Source: Flavobacteriaceae bacterium PS02293 (GTDB taxonomy: Bacteria > Bacteroidota > Bacteroidia > Flavobacteriales > Weeksellaceae). Taken from it: 64,000 bases of DNA. How positions within the stretch are numbered: the first letter of the stretch is position 1; every line of letters starts with the position of its first letter. The DNA lies in assembly GCA_029960045.1 (NCBI GenBank), contig JASCOV010000002.1, positions 620,001-684,000 on the forward strand, in the 5' to 3' direction. The position numbers and the translations under genes were made by a program. Under the pieces are notes generated by a model. It had not been told where the DNA came from, searched no databases, and saw only the letters and a list, made by a program, of their open reading frames with translations. This document shows positions 9,109-17,883 of the stretch, one piece after another.

Positions 9109-9951
9109 CTATTCAAAAACCTCAAAATCCACCCCATCAAAACTCGCAAAAACCATCGTCGGATAAGAATCCTGATGGAAAATATTTCCTTCACAGTCAA
9201 TACCAATTGCGCCTGCAAAACCATCAATTTCTTTCAGTTCTTCAAAGGTTCTGTCGAAGGCATTTTCTATGGTCAATCCGTCTGTAACTCTGGTTACAAT
9301 TTTTGCTGAGGTTGCATTACTTACTATATCTTCGCCAACGCCGGTACAACTTACAGCACAAAATTGATTCGCGTAATTTCCCGCAACAGTTGCAGAATCA
9401 GAGATTCTTCCTGGGATTTCAAAACCTTTTCCACCAGTAGAAGTTGCAACGGCTAATTTTCCATGTTTATCTAAAGCGACAGCACCAACAGTTCCTTTTC
9501 CTCCGGTTTTCAGTTTTTCTTCGTATTCTTTTCTCCTTTGAGGAATTTCTGTGGAGAAATCTTCGAAGCCATTTTCGGTTGCATATTTTTTCGCGCCACT
9601 TCCACCAAGAACGCGGTCATCCTCTTTCATTAGTTCTTTGGCAACAAAAATCGGATTTTTAACATCCTGAATGTTGATAACACCACTCATTTTCTGCGTT
9701 TCGCCATTCATAATTGCTGCACTCATTCTTATAATTCCGTCACTTTGAATCTGAGAACCAATTCCGGCATTATACAGCTCATCATCTTCCAAGAGTGAAA
9801 CCGCGTAAGCAACCGTATCAAAAGCCGAATTGGTTTGAAGAAAATCGTAAGACTTTTTTGCAATGGCTTTTAGTGAATTTTGTTTTGCAACTTTCACTTC
9901 ATTGCTTTGGCTGCTTTCTGAGAAAAAACCGCCGTGGATGATTATTTCCAT
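9109..9951 (-). CDS. iaaA: Isoaspartyl peptidase / plant-type asparaginase
   Basis: 280-residue Ntn hydrolase that autocleaves before its catalytic threonine (T154, in GKGTVGAVALD). The downstream ATSTGG and N-terminal IIIHGG match the family. These enzymes cleave beta-aspartyl dipeptides, including the beta-Asp-Arg released from cyanophycin. It begins 3 bases after the cyanophycinase stop, so both are on one transcript, and that neighbourhood makes beta-Asp-Arg the likely substrate. At 280 residues it is slightly short for the family, with no missing motif. Confidence 0.92.
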   Translation of the reverse strand: MEIIIHGGFFSESSQSNEVKVAKQNSLKAIAKKSYDFLQTNSAFDTVAYAVSLLEDDELYNAGIGSQIQSDGIIRMSAAIMNGETQKMSGVINIQDVKNPIFVAKELMKEDDRVLGGSGAKKYATENGFEDFSTEIPQRRKEYEEKLKTGGKGTVGAVALDKHGKLAVATSTGGKGFEIPGRISDSATVAGNYANQFCAVSCTGVGEDIVSNATSAKIVTRVTDGLTIENAFDRTFEELKEIDGFAGAIGIDCEGNIFHQDSYPTMVFASFDGVDFEVFE

Positions 9952-9954
9952 AAT

Positions 9955-10851
9955 TTATGAGTTCGGAATAACTTGTGGGATTGGATTGTACTGAGAATTA
10001 ACAATGGTCATTTCTCTGGATTTCAGATCAAAAGTATCATTCATAGAAAGTACATCAACAACTAAGTTTTTAATAGAAATTGGTTGTCCAAGATCAACAT
10101 TAGTCAGGTTTGTATCTTTAATTTGAAGTCCATCTACGATAATCACAAGACCAGAACCAATCGCTGTCATTGTATCATCTTCTATAAAAAGTCCCGTATC
10201 TTCTCCCAAACCAATTCCTAATGTTCTTGGATTATTGACAACTGCCTGAAACAACCTTCCAATTCTTCCTCTCTGAACGAAATGCGTATCGATAATCACA
10301 TTTTCTATAAATCCTAAACCTTGAGTCGTTTTGATTTCACCTTTTAATAATGCTTCAGAACTGGAACCTTGATAAATCATATTTTCAGAAGCTGCTGCAG
10401 CGCCTGCGGAAGTTCCTGCGTAGATAAAATCTTCGGTTTGATATTTTGTAAGAATGGCATCGTGAAATCTTGTTCCGCCAAGAATTGACGTTAGACGTAG
10501 CTGATCTCCACCAGTAAACATTACAACATCTGCTGCATTGGCTCTTGCAACGATTGCGTCACTATTTGCCTGCTCACGGTTTTGGATGTCCAGAATATTA
10601 CAATTTTTAATACCAAGATATTCAAAAGCCTTCTTGTATTCTGGGCCAACGATGTCTGGAATCTGAGATGCTGTTGTGATAACTTCGATGACAGAATCTT
10701 CTTTGTTTTTAGATTCATCGATGATCTTTCTGAGGATTCCTCGTTCAAAAAAGTTGAGGTTTTTTTCGACGTTTTGGTCAAAACTGGTCTCTGTAAAACT
10801 ACCTTTGTTTACAGCGCCTCCAATGATGACTAGTTTTCCTTTTGATTTCAT
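9955..10851 (-). CDS. cphB: Cyanophycinase
   Basis: 298-residue peptidase of family S51 that cuts the multi-L-arginyl-poly-aspartate storage polymer into beta-Asp-Arg dipeptides. The catalytic serine (about S148) lies in YAGTSAGAAA. Other family marks are LVIIGGA at the N-terminus, FTGGDQLRLT, and the conserved IDTHFVQRGRIGRL. ATG at 10851 is preferred over the TTG at 10860. First gene of a two-gene unit with the isoaspartyl peptidase, divergent from cphA. No signal peptide, consistent with use of an intracellular store. Confidence 0.95.
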   Translation of the reverse strand: MKSKGKLVIIGGAVNKGSFTETSFDQNVEKNLNFFERGILRKIIDESKNKEDSVIEVITTASQIPDIVGPEYKKAFEYLGIKNCNILDIQNREQANSDAIVARANAADVVMFTGGDQLRLTSILGGTRFHDAILTKYQTEDFIYAGTSAGAAAASENMIYQGSSSEALLKGEIKTTQGLGFIENVIIDTHFVQRGRIGRLFQAVVNNPRTLGIGLGEDTGLFIEDDTMTAIGSGLVIIVDGLQIKDTNLTNVDLGQPISIKNLVVDVLSMNDTFDLKSREMTIVNSQYNPIPQVIPNS

Positions 10852-11207
10852 AGTTAACAAAAATAATAAATCATAACAGAATATACCTCATATTTTCGTG
10901 GTAAAAATTGGAGTATCTTATTTAAAGTTTTAATTATTAAGTTGTTGTTTAAAGAAAACATTGGTTTTAAATTAACAATTTGTTAATTATTTTGAATATT
11001 TGATAATGATAATCTGTAATAATAAAATAATTATTTCTGATTTTTCTTTAATTAATTGCTTTTCTATTATCTTTGATAAAACTAGAATTTAGGAACGGCT
11101 TTGGTTAACATTTTTTGATTGACTGAGGCAACTCAATTATAAAATTTTAAAGCATTGATTTTAAGTCCAATTACTGAAATCTAAATATCTAACAACTACT
11201 ATTAAAT
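10852..11207. promoter_or_regulatory. Divergent cphB / cphA intergenic region
   Basis: 356 A+T-rich bases without a gene. A leftward CAAAAATA (10858-10865, reading TATTTTTG on the minus strand) sits 6 bases before the cphB ATG. A rightward TATCTTTG at 11068-11075 would give cphA a leader of about 125 bases. Neither has a convincing -33 TTG. No repeat or hairpin strong enough to name was found in the remainder. Confidence 0.5.
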
Positions 11208-13835
11208 ATGAAAATCGAAAAAATACAAGTTCTAAGAGGCCCAAATATTTGGAGCATCACAAGAAAAAAATTAATACAGATGCGTTTGGATTTGGAAGAA
11301 ACAGAACATTTCCCAACCAACAAAATAGACGGTTTCCGTGAAAGAATCGAACAATTATTACCATCATTAATTTCCCACAGATGTTCGGAAGGCTGCGAAG
11401 GCGGATTCTTCAAACGTGTAGAAATGGGAACCTGGATGGGTCACGTGATCGAACATATCGCTTTGGAAATCCAAACCTTGGCGGGAATGGATGTCGGCTT
11501 CGGAAGAACTCGTGAGACTAAAACACCTGGCGTCTATAATGTTGTTTTCAATTACAGAGAAGAACAGGCTGGGATTTTTGCAGCGGAAGAAGCTGTTAAA
11601 ATTGCGGAAGCATTGATGGCAGGAACAGACTATGACATAGAAAAATGTATTCATAACCTGAAAGAAATCCGTGAAAGAGAAAGACTGGGACCTTCTACAG
11701 GAAGTATCGTGGAAGAGGCGGTTTCCAGAAGAATTCCTTGGATCAGGCTGGGGAAAAACTCACTAGTTCAGTTGGGTTATGGAATCAATCAGCAGAGATT
11801 TCAGGCAACAATTACGGGAAATACAAGCAGTATTGCTGTTGATATTGCCTGTAACAAAGAACTGACGAAAAAAATGCTGGAAGATGCAGCAATTCCTGTT
11901 CCTTCCGGAAGTTTGGTTGTGGATGAAGAAGGTTTGGATTATGCCATCAGAAAGATTGGTTATCCAATTGTTATCAAGCCATTGGATGGTAATCACGGAA
12001 AAGGTGCTTCCATTAATGTTAATGATTATGATACTGCAGTTGTTGGATTAGAGCATGCTCAGAAATATTCCAGAAAAGTAATCGTAGAGAAATATATTAC
12101 TGGCTTTGATTTCAGAGTTTTGGTCATCAATCATAAAATGGTGGCAGCAGCAAGAAGAGTTCCTGCACACGTAGTTGGCGATGGCGAACTGAATCTTCAG
12201 CAGCTTATTGATAAAGAAAATACAGACCCAAGAAGAGGTTACGGACACGAAAATGTCCTGACAGAAATAGATGTCGATAAAGACACAAACGAACTTCTTG
12301 ATAAATTAAATTACACTTTAGAAACAATTCCTCAAAAAGGAGAAATTGTCTATCTAAAGTCGACTGCGAATCTATCAACCGGCGGAACATCAATAGATGT
12401 AACTGATATGATTCATCCGGAAAACGTTCAGATGGCGGAACGTGTTTCCAGAATTATCGGTTTGGATGTTTGCGGTATCGATATTATGGCAGAAAACTTA
12501 ACACAACCTTTGAAAGAAAGCGGAGGTGCAATCCTGGAAGTGAATGCTGCTCCAGGTTTCAGAATGCATCTTGCGCCAAGCGAAGGTTTGCCAAGAAACG
12601 TTGCGGCTCCGGTTGTAGATATGCTTTATCCGCAAGGAAAAGAATTCAGAATTCCAATTATTGCGGTAACTGGAACGAATGGAAAAACGACCACAACAAG
12701 ACTTCTCGCACACATCGTTAAAAATAACGGAAAAAGAGTAGGGTTCACAACTTCAGACGGAATCTACATTCAAAATACACTGCTTCAGAAAGGTGATACA
12801 ACGGGACCTATGTCGGCAGAATTTATCCTGAAAGATCCAACGGTAGAATTTGCTGTTCTGGAAACTGCGAGAGGTGGAATTTTACGTTCAGGATTAGGTT
12901 TCGGAACTTGCGATGTTGGTGTTTTGACTAATATTAAAGAAGACCATTTGGGCATCAGTGATATTCATAATCTGAAAGATCTCACGAGAGTAAAACGTGT
13001 GGTTTTAGACAGTGTCAAAAAAGATGGCTGGTGTATCTTAAATGCTGATGACGAATATTCGATGAGACTGGCGGACGATTTACGTTCAAAGGTAGCATTG
13101 TTTAGTCTGGATGAGAATAATCCACATATCAAAAGGTTTGCAAAAGAAGGTAGAATTACCTGCGTTTACGAAGAAGGTTTCATAACGATCAAAAAAGGTG
13201 AATGGAAAATCAGAATCGAAAGAGTTAAGAATATTCCGATCACGATGGAAGGTAAGGCGAAGTTTATGATTGCCAACGTTCTCGCGGCTTCATTGGCAGC
13301 TTATGTTTACGGCTTCGAAATTCCAAATATCGCTTTGGCACTGACTACATTTATCCCAAGTGCACAATTGACGCCGGGAAGACTGAATATCTTCAAATTC
13401 AAAAACTTCAAAGTGATGATTGATTTTGCACATAATCCTGCAAGTTATGAAGCAATTGAAGATTATCTGAAAAATGTAGAGTCCAACAAGAAAATAGGAA
13501 TCATTTCCGGCGTTGGCGACAGAAGAGACGGCGATATCCGCGAATGTGGAAAGATTGCTGCCAGAATGTTTGATCATATTATCATCAGAAACGAAAAACA
13601 TTTGAGAGGAAGAGCAGAGGAAGAGATCAACGGATTGATTATAGAAGGTATTCAAAGTATCGAGAAAAGTGTAAGTTACGAGTGTATCCCGAAAGAAATT
13701 GATGCTTTGAAACACGCCATGAGTCTTGCGGAAGAAGGAACTTTCATTACTGCACTTAGTGATGTTATCAACAATGCTATAGAACTGGTTCAGGAATATC
13801 AGGCTAAAGAAGTTCAGGACGAAAATAATTATTAA
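11208..13835 (+). CDS. cphA: Cyanophycin synthetase
   Basis: 875-residue enzyme that builds cyanophycin by alternately adding aspartate to the backbone and arginine to its side chains, using ATP. Domains in order: an N-terminal domain (about 1-160), an ATP-grasp domain (about 200-470, with KPLDGNHGKGASINV near residue 257 and ILEVNAAPGFRMHL), and a Mur-ligase-like domain (about 485-875, P-loop VTGTNGKTTTT, then LETARGGILR and the late DFAHNPASYEAI). The length is that of CphA1 enzymes. A terminator follows, so it is probably transcribed alone. Confidence 0.96.
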   Translation: MKIEKIQVLRGPNIWSITRKKLIQMRLDLEETEHFPTNKIDGFRERIEQLLPSLISHRCSEGCEGGFFKRVEMGTWMGHVIEHIALEIQTLAGMDVGFGRTRETKTPGVYNVVFNYREEQAGIFAAEEAVKIAEALMAGTDYDIEKCIHNLKEIRERERLGPSTGSIVEEAVSRRIPWIRLGKNSLVQLGYGINQQRFQATITGNTSSIAVDIACNKELTKKMLEDAAIPVPSGSLVVDEEGLDYAIRKIGYPIVIKPLDGNHGKGASINVNDYDTAVVGLEHAQKYSRKVIVEKYITGFDFRVLVINHKMVAAARRVPAHVVGDGELNLQQLIDKENTDPRRGYGHENVLTEIDVDKDTNELLDKLNYTLETIPQKGEIVYLKSTANLSTGGTSIDVTDMIHPENVQMAERVSRIIGLDVCGIDIMAENLTQPLKESGGAILEVNAAPGFRMHLAPSEGLPRNVAAPVVDMLYPQGKEFRIPIIAVTGTNGKTTTTRLLAHIVKNNGKRVGFTTSDGIYIQNTLLQKGDTTGPMSAEFILKDPTVEFAVLETARGGILRSGLGFGTCDVGVLTNIKEDHLGISDIHNLKDLTRVKRVVLDSVKKDGWCILNADDEYSMRLADDLRSKVALFSLDENNPHIKRFAKEGRITCVYEEGFITIKKGEWKIRIERVKNIPITMEGKAKFMIANVLAASLAAYVYGFEIPNIALALTTFIPSAQLTPGRLNIFKFKNFKVMIDFAHNPASYEAIEDYLKNVESNKKIGIISGVGDRRDGDIRECGKIAARMFDHIIIRNEKHLRGRAEEEINGLIIEGIQSIEKSVSYECIPKEIDALKHAMSLAEEGTFITALSDVINNAIELVQEYQAKEVQDENNY

Positions 13836-13855
13836 TTTTCGAAAAATATAAATTT

Positions 13856-13882
13856 AAACCGCTCTAAAAATAGGGCGGTTTT
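13856..13882 (+). terminator. Intrinsic terminator of cphA
   Basis: Stem AAACCGC / GCGGTTT extended by a CT/AG step, followed by T6. Confidence 0.85.
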
Positions 13883-13938
13883 TTGTCAGTTATTTGAAAT
13901 AAAATAATCCTTAAATTAGAGCGTCTAAATTCAGATCA

Positions 13939-15072
13939 ATGCGAAATTTTAAAATAATAACAGCTGTTTTGGTTCTAAGTTCAACCTTAATGTTTTCTCA
14001 AAATTATAAAACATCTTCAACGGCAAAGGCAGGCAGAGAATTTCCTAAGGTTGATGCAGACGGAAAAGTTAAATTTAAAGTTAATTTTCCTGATGCAAAA
14101 TCTGTTGATCTGCAAGGTGGAGATGGTATGAGTAAGGTTTTTGATTACATAACAACTAAAGACAAAGATGGCTATTGGAATATTTCAACTTCGCCTTTGG
14201 AAATTGGATTTCATTATTATTGGTTTAATGTAGATGGAAAGCGGACGAATGACCCCAATACAGAACTTTATTTCGGTTACGGACAACCAACAAGCGGCAT
14301 CGAAATCCCGTCTGGTGAAGATTTCTTCTTTGAAAAAAATGTGAAACACGGAAGAATTGTCGATGATAGTTTAGATTCAGAGATTACCAAAGGAAAACGA
14401 AATTTCAAAGTGTATTTGCCACCAAGTTATGGAACAAAGAAATTCCCAGTTCTATATCTCTATCACGGCACTGGCGAGGATATCACAGGTTGGGAAAAGC
14501 AAGGTTACATCAAAAATATTCTGGACAATCTTTTTGCAGAGAAAAAATCGAAAGAAATGATTGTCGTAATGGATTACGGTGTTGCATTGACTCCTGAGCA
14601 GGAAAAAATGCCAGACGATTATCCAAGAACTGTTCTTTCAACAAAAAATCTGGATAAAATTGTAATTCAGGAATTAATCCCTTTCATCGAACACAAATAT
14701 AAAACGAATGGCAAAAAAGCTATAGCTGGACTTTCCCGAGGAAGTTATCAGGCGATATTCATTGGGGCCAATCATCCGGAATTATTTTCGGCACTCGGAT
14801 CTTTCAGCCCTGTAATTTATGAAGGAACAGAACTTCAACCTTTCAAAGAACTTCCTATTGAGAAACTTTTGGAGTCAAAAAGGAAACCATTTTTCTTCGT
14901 TGGAATTGGCGAAAAAGAAGACAAGCGTTTTTCAGATTATAATAATATAGTGACTAATTATCTGAATCAAAATAAATACCCATACGTTCAATACAAATCT
15001 GCCGGAACATACCACGAATGGCTGACTTGGAGACGTTGCCTTTATGAATTTTCGCAGAAGATTTTCAAATAA
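13939..15072 (+). CDS. Secreted esterase of the CE1 / esterase D family
   Basis: 377 residues with signal peptide MRNFKIITAVLVLSSTLMFSQ. An N-terminal Ig-like/CBM48-type domain (about 35-110) precedes an alpha/beta hydrolase domain (about 135-377) with FPVLYLYHGTGED, nucleophile elbow GLSRGSYQA and the late His in GTYHEW. This architecture is that of feruloyl or acetylxylan esterases and enterochelin-esterase relatives. The substrate is not predictable; a plant or polysaccharide ester is plausible. Flanked by terminators on both sides, hence likely monocistronic. Confidence 0.82.
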   Translation: MRNFKIITAVLVLSSTLMFSQNYKTSSTAKAGREFPKVDADGKVKFKVNFPDAKSVDLQGGDGMSKVFDYITTKDKDGYWNISTSPLEIGFHYYWFNVDGKRTNDPNTELYFGYGQPTSGIEIPSGEDFFFEKNVKHGRIVDDSLDSEITKGKRNFKVYLPPSYGTKKFPVLYLYHGTGEDITGWEKQGYIKNILDNLFAEKKSKEMIVVMDYGVALTPEQEKMPDDYPRTVLSTKNLDKIVIQELIPFIEHKYKTNGKKAIAGLSRGSYQAIFIGANHPELFSALGSFSPVIYEGTELQPFKELPIEKLLESKRKPFFFVGIGEKEDKRFSDYNNIVTNYLNQNKYPYVQYKSAGTYHEWLTWRRCLYEFSQKIFK

Positions 15073-15083
15073 ATTATTACAAC

Positions 15084-15110
15084 AAAACCGCTCCAAGATA
15101 GAGTGGTTTT
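15084..15110. terminator. Intrinsic terminator
   Basis: Stem AAAACCGCTC / GAGTGGTTTT with one G-T pair and a T-rich tail, between convergent genes. Confidence 0.8.
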
Positions 15111-15127
15111 CTAATTTTATTTTTAGA

Positions 15128-15685
15128 CTATTGTCTCTTCTTATAATTCAAAAGGTAATTTCCTTTCTCAGAATTTTTGGAAAAATTACCACTCAATTCC
15201 CAAAGATAACGTGCATTAGCTCTGGCATCTTCATTAGAGAAATTCTCATACTCAATCCTGTAGATAGAACTGAATAAACGCGAACGTCCAACACCGTGAT
15301 GGCAATGAATCAAAACAGGATAATTCTTAGGATTGTCCATAATGTTAAGAAACTTTTTAACGGTACTATCTTGTGGAATCTGGTCAGTTGGCAGATTGAA
15401 ATAATGAACACCAGAAATCTTATCTATCGCATTTTCCTCTGCGCCAACCTGCTTTTTGGTTTCTGGATTCAGTTCGGTTTGCTCTTCGCCATCACGCAAG
15501 TCAATCACTGTTTTTATTTTGTGATCGCTTAGGAACTCAGGCAATTTATTAGGTGGAACAACGCCTGAATTATAGACTTTGTTTTCTGAAATTGTTACCA
15601 AATTATAACGGATTTTCTTTTGATAAAAGACAAAGCCTGCAACCAGCAAAGACAGAACAATCAAAAGAATGATTATCTTTTTCAT
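15128..15685 (-). CDS. Membrane-anchored tyrosine / dual-specificity phosphatase-like protein
   Basis: 185 residues. An N-terminal membrane anchor (about 3-20) precedes a periplasmic-side phosphatase domain with the P-loop HCHHGVGRSR (C128, R134, the CX5R signature) and a probable general-acid loop around residues 99-105. TVIDLRDGEE is typical of the Siw14/PTP-like group found in bacteria. Substrate unknown: phosphotyrosine, phosphoinositide-like or inositol phosphate are all possible for this family. Confidence 0.82.
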   Translation of the reverse strand: MKKIIILLIVLSLLVAGFVFYQKKIRYNLVTISENKVYNSGVVPPNKLPEFLSDHKIKTVIDLRDGEEQTELNPETKKQVGAEENAIDKISGVHYFNLPTDQIPQDSTVKKFLNIMDNPKNYPVLIHCHHGVGRSRLFSSIYRIEYENFSNEDARANARYLWELSGNFSKNSEKGNYLLNYKKRQ

Positions 15686-15749
15686 AAGATATTTAAAATT
15701 AAGCTTTTAAAATTGCGAAGTTATCGGTTTTGATTTTATTCTTGTCTTT

Positions 15750-16196
15750 TTATTCATCATTCAGAGAATCAATTCCTTTATCTTTAAGTTTTGCCAAGGC
15801 ATCTTTCATAGCCTGCACCTGATCTGTTGGATGTCCTTTCCATATCGTCACTTCTCCCACAACTCTGAACGGATCTTGTGATCTGTAAGATTTGGTAGGA
15901 TTTCCCGGGAACTTTCTGTCCGTTAAGTCAGGATCATCTTCTATAGCGCCTGTTGGTTCTACAAGGTAGATTCTTTCAGATCCTTCTCCGATGGAGAGTT
16001 CTGCACCCCAAATTGCAGCGTCCAAAGTAGCACTTAAGAAAATATACTTAGCATTTTTCCGTTTCCCGAAGTTTGAACTATTTCCGGTTTGTATTAGTTC
16101 GCCTAACTTCAAATCTGCTTTAGTTCCGTGGAAATAAGTTTGGGAAAATGGGGTTGGACTTTTTCCCTTTGGAATATTATTCTCTTCAGTTGCCAT
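15750..16196 (-). CDS. arr: NAD+--rifampin ADP-ribosyltransferase
   Basis: 148-residue Arr enzyme, which inactivates rifamycins by ADP-ribosylating their ansa chain. Typical features are YFHGTKADLK with the NAD-contacting His, FLSATLDAAIWGAELS, IYLVEPTGAIEDDP and the LTDRKFPGNPTKSYRS block. Length is that of the family. It starts 34 bases after a membrane protein gene on the same strand. No mobile-element sequence was seen next to it, so it looks like an intrinsic chromosomal copy. Resistance itself is inferred. Confidence 0.92.
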   Translation of the reverse strand: MATEENNIPKGKSPTPFSQTYFHGTKADLKLGELIQTGNSSNFGKRKNAKYIFLSATLDAAIWGAELSIGEGSERIYLVEPTGAIEDDPDLTDRKFPGNPTKSYRSQDPFRVVGEVTIWKGHPTDQVQAMKDALAKLKDKGIDSLNDE

Positions 16197-16229
16197 TGTT
16201 TTAGAATATTATTGATCTCAATTTTTACT

Positions 16230-17600
16230 TTAATCTCCGCCGCCACAACCACCGCAACTACTGCAGGAACTTCCACAGCTGCTTCCGCAAGAAGATCCAC
16301 TGCTTCCACTATCGCCTCCGAAAATATCTTTCTTTTCTGTGTAACTGATGACAGGAATAAAAGCTGCTGTCAAAAGTGTTGCGCCTACAAGAAAATATTG
16401 CCATTGCCAATCGTCTGCAACTTGTCTTGTTGGTAAAATATCGGTTTTATATAATTCGGGAATCGTTTGAGTAGAGACCAGTTTTGTAAGTCTGTTCAGG
16501 TAGAAAATTATTAAAATAATCAAACCAATTGTCAGAATCAAGATTTGTAAGACAGGTTTTTCTCTAAGAATTCCAGTTGTTAATCTGATGAATCCCAGCA
16601 TTAATAAAACTGTCAAAACACCAAAATTCGCATAAAATAAGTTCCCGAATTTCTTCGACTTATTAATGTATTTCTGGAATGCATCCATACATTTGGCGGT
16701 GTTCCAAAAGATGGGTTTGTTTATCAATTGTCTTAATAATTGAGGATAATGTGTTCTTCCTAATTCGCCTAAAACTGTTGTGATTTGATGTTCTTCTTTG
16801 GAATGTGCATTGTCTGGATTGATAAGCTCTAGAGTATTATCACTATTGACAATGATCGTATAATTTTTAATTAATTCATTGACGGTTCCATTAATAATGT
16901 TGTCGAGTCTTTGTGTTTTGAGATAAACAAGTTCATAGGGCTGAAGTTGATAAACAAAGGAATCTTCATCAAATTCTCTTGTTATATTCTTAAGCTTTTT
17001 CTGATTATAAAATTCAAGTCCGGAAAATGTCAATATACATAAAGCAAGAAATCCGATAACGAAATAAGGATTATTAATTTCCAAATAAATAGGCTTTAAT
17101 AAAAAATAACAAGGCGTGATAAGTCCAATGAAACCAAGAATACCAAACACCAGAAAGGTTCTGATTTTAATTTGAGCTTTATCCAGATTCAGGCTTTCAA
17201 ACATTCCGTGATATTCCCAAATACTTTTCGGCTGTTCACCAAAAATAGTTGAATACAGTTTCTGAGTCCTTTCCTTAGCCTGACTAAATTTCTCAAACTC
17301 ATCCCGATTATGCGTTGAAGGAATATGCTGAATTTGCTTGCCAATCAAAGTACAGAAACTCTGATAAGATTGCGTAAAAATCAAATGCTGATGCCAAACC
17401 GTATCTACAATTTCGGATGGCGAAACCATCATTTCCGAAGTCGCTGCCAGATACATAAACTTTTTGTATTCCAAAATAGCAAGTTCGGTAAACGCTTTTG
17501 TCCAGACGTTTTCGTTGGCAAGACGGGTTGTAAATCCATATTCACTGGGTGGATCATCAAAATTAAATTGAAGGATGTTGTCCCAAAGTTCTTTGTTCAT
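16230..17600 (-). CDS. TIGR04222-type membrane protein with Gly/Ser/Cys-rich tail
   Basis: 456 residues. The N-terminal third contains VDTVWHQHLIF, characteristic of glycine-rich-domain/DUF1399-like proteins. Several hydrophobic segments follow (about 150-165, 175-200, 325-345, 350-370 and 390-410). The last 29 residues are almost entirely Gly, Ser and Cys with repeated S-S-C-G units, a hallmark of the TIGR04222 group. Role unknown. It precedes arr on the same strand with a 33-base gap. Confidence 0.72.
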   Translation of the reverse strand: MNKELWDNILQFNFDDPPSEYGFTTRLANENVWTKAFTELAILEYKKFMYLAATSEMMVSPSEIVDTVWHQHLIFTQSYQSFCTLIGKQIQHIPSTHNRDEFEKFSQAKERTQKLYSTIFGEQPKSIWEYHGMFESLNLDKAQIKIRTFLVFGILGFIGLITPCYFLLKPIYLEINNPYFVIGFLALCILTFSGLEFYNQKKLKNITREFDEDSFVYQLQPYELVYLKTQRLDNIINGTVNELIKNYTIIVNSDNTLELINPDNAHSKEEHQITTVLGELGRTHYPQLLRQLINKPIFWNTAKCMDAFQKYINKSKKFGNLFYANFGVLTVLLMLGFIRLTTGILREKPVLQILILTIGLIILIIFYLNRLTKLVSTQTIPELYKTDILPTRQVADDWQWQYFLVGATLLTAAFIPVISYTEKKDIFGGDSGSSGSSCGSSCGSSCSSCGGCGGGD

Positions 17601-17641
17601 ATAGATTTACGGTTTATGGGAATTAATAGAATCTAAGTTTC

Positions 17642-17833
17642 CTACTTTTCAGCCTTCTTCCGATAATTCCTTACCAACACAGCCACGGCAAACAAAAAAG
17701 TAACTGCATAAAGTATTGACAACGCAGGTTTCTCAACTGTCATCGTTTTGAAATCAATTTGCTTGTACAATGCTGCGCCAACAATGATGGCAACAATGCT
17801 CATAGTAAAAAGAGGTACTTTGCTGTTTTCCAT
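17642..17833 (-). CDS. Small membrane protein, two transmembrane segments
   Basis: 63 residues with hydrophobic spans at about 8-24 and 38-57 and a basic C-terminus (RNYRKKAEK). Not recognised. It lies 41 bases upstream of the TIGR04222-type gene on the same strand and may be cotranscribed with it. Confidence 0.6.
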   Translation of the reverse strand: MENSKVPLFTMSIVAIIVGAALYKQIDFKTMTVEKPALSILYAVTFLFAVAVLVRNYRKKAEK

Positions 17834-17883
17834 AGTATAATTTGTTTTATGATTAATTCAGTTTTTTTATGTTACTAAAATAC

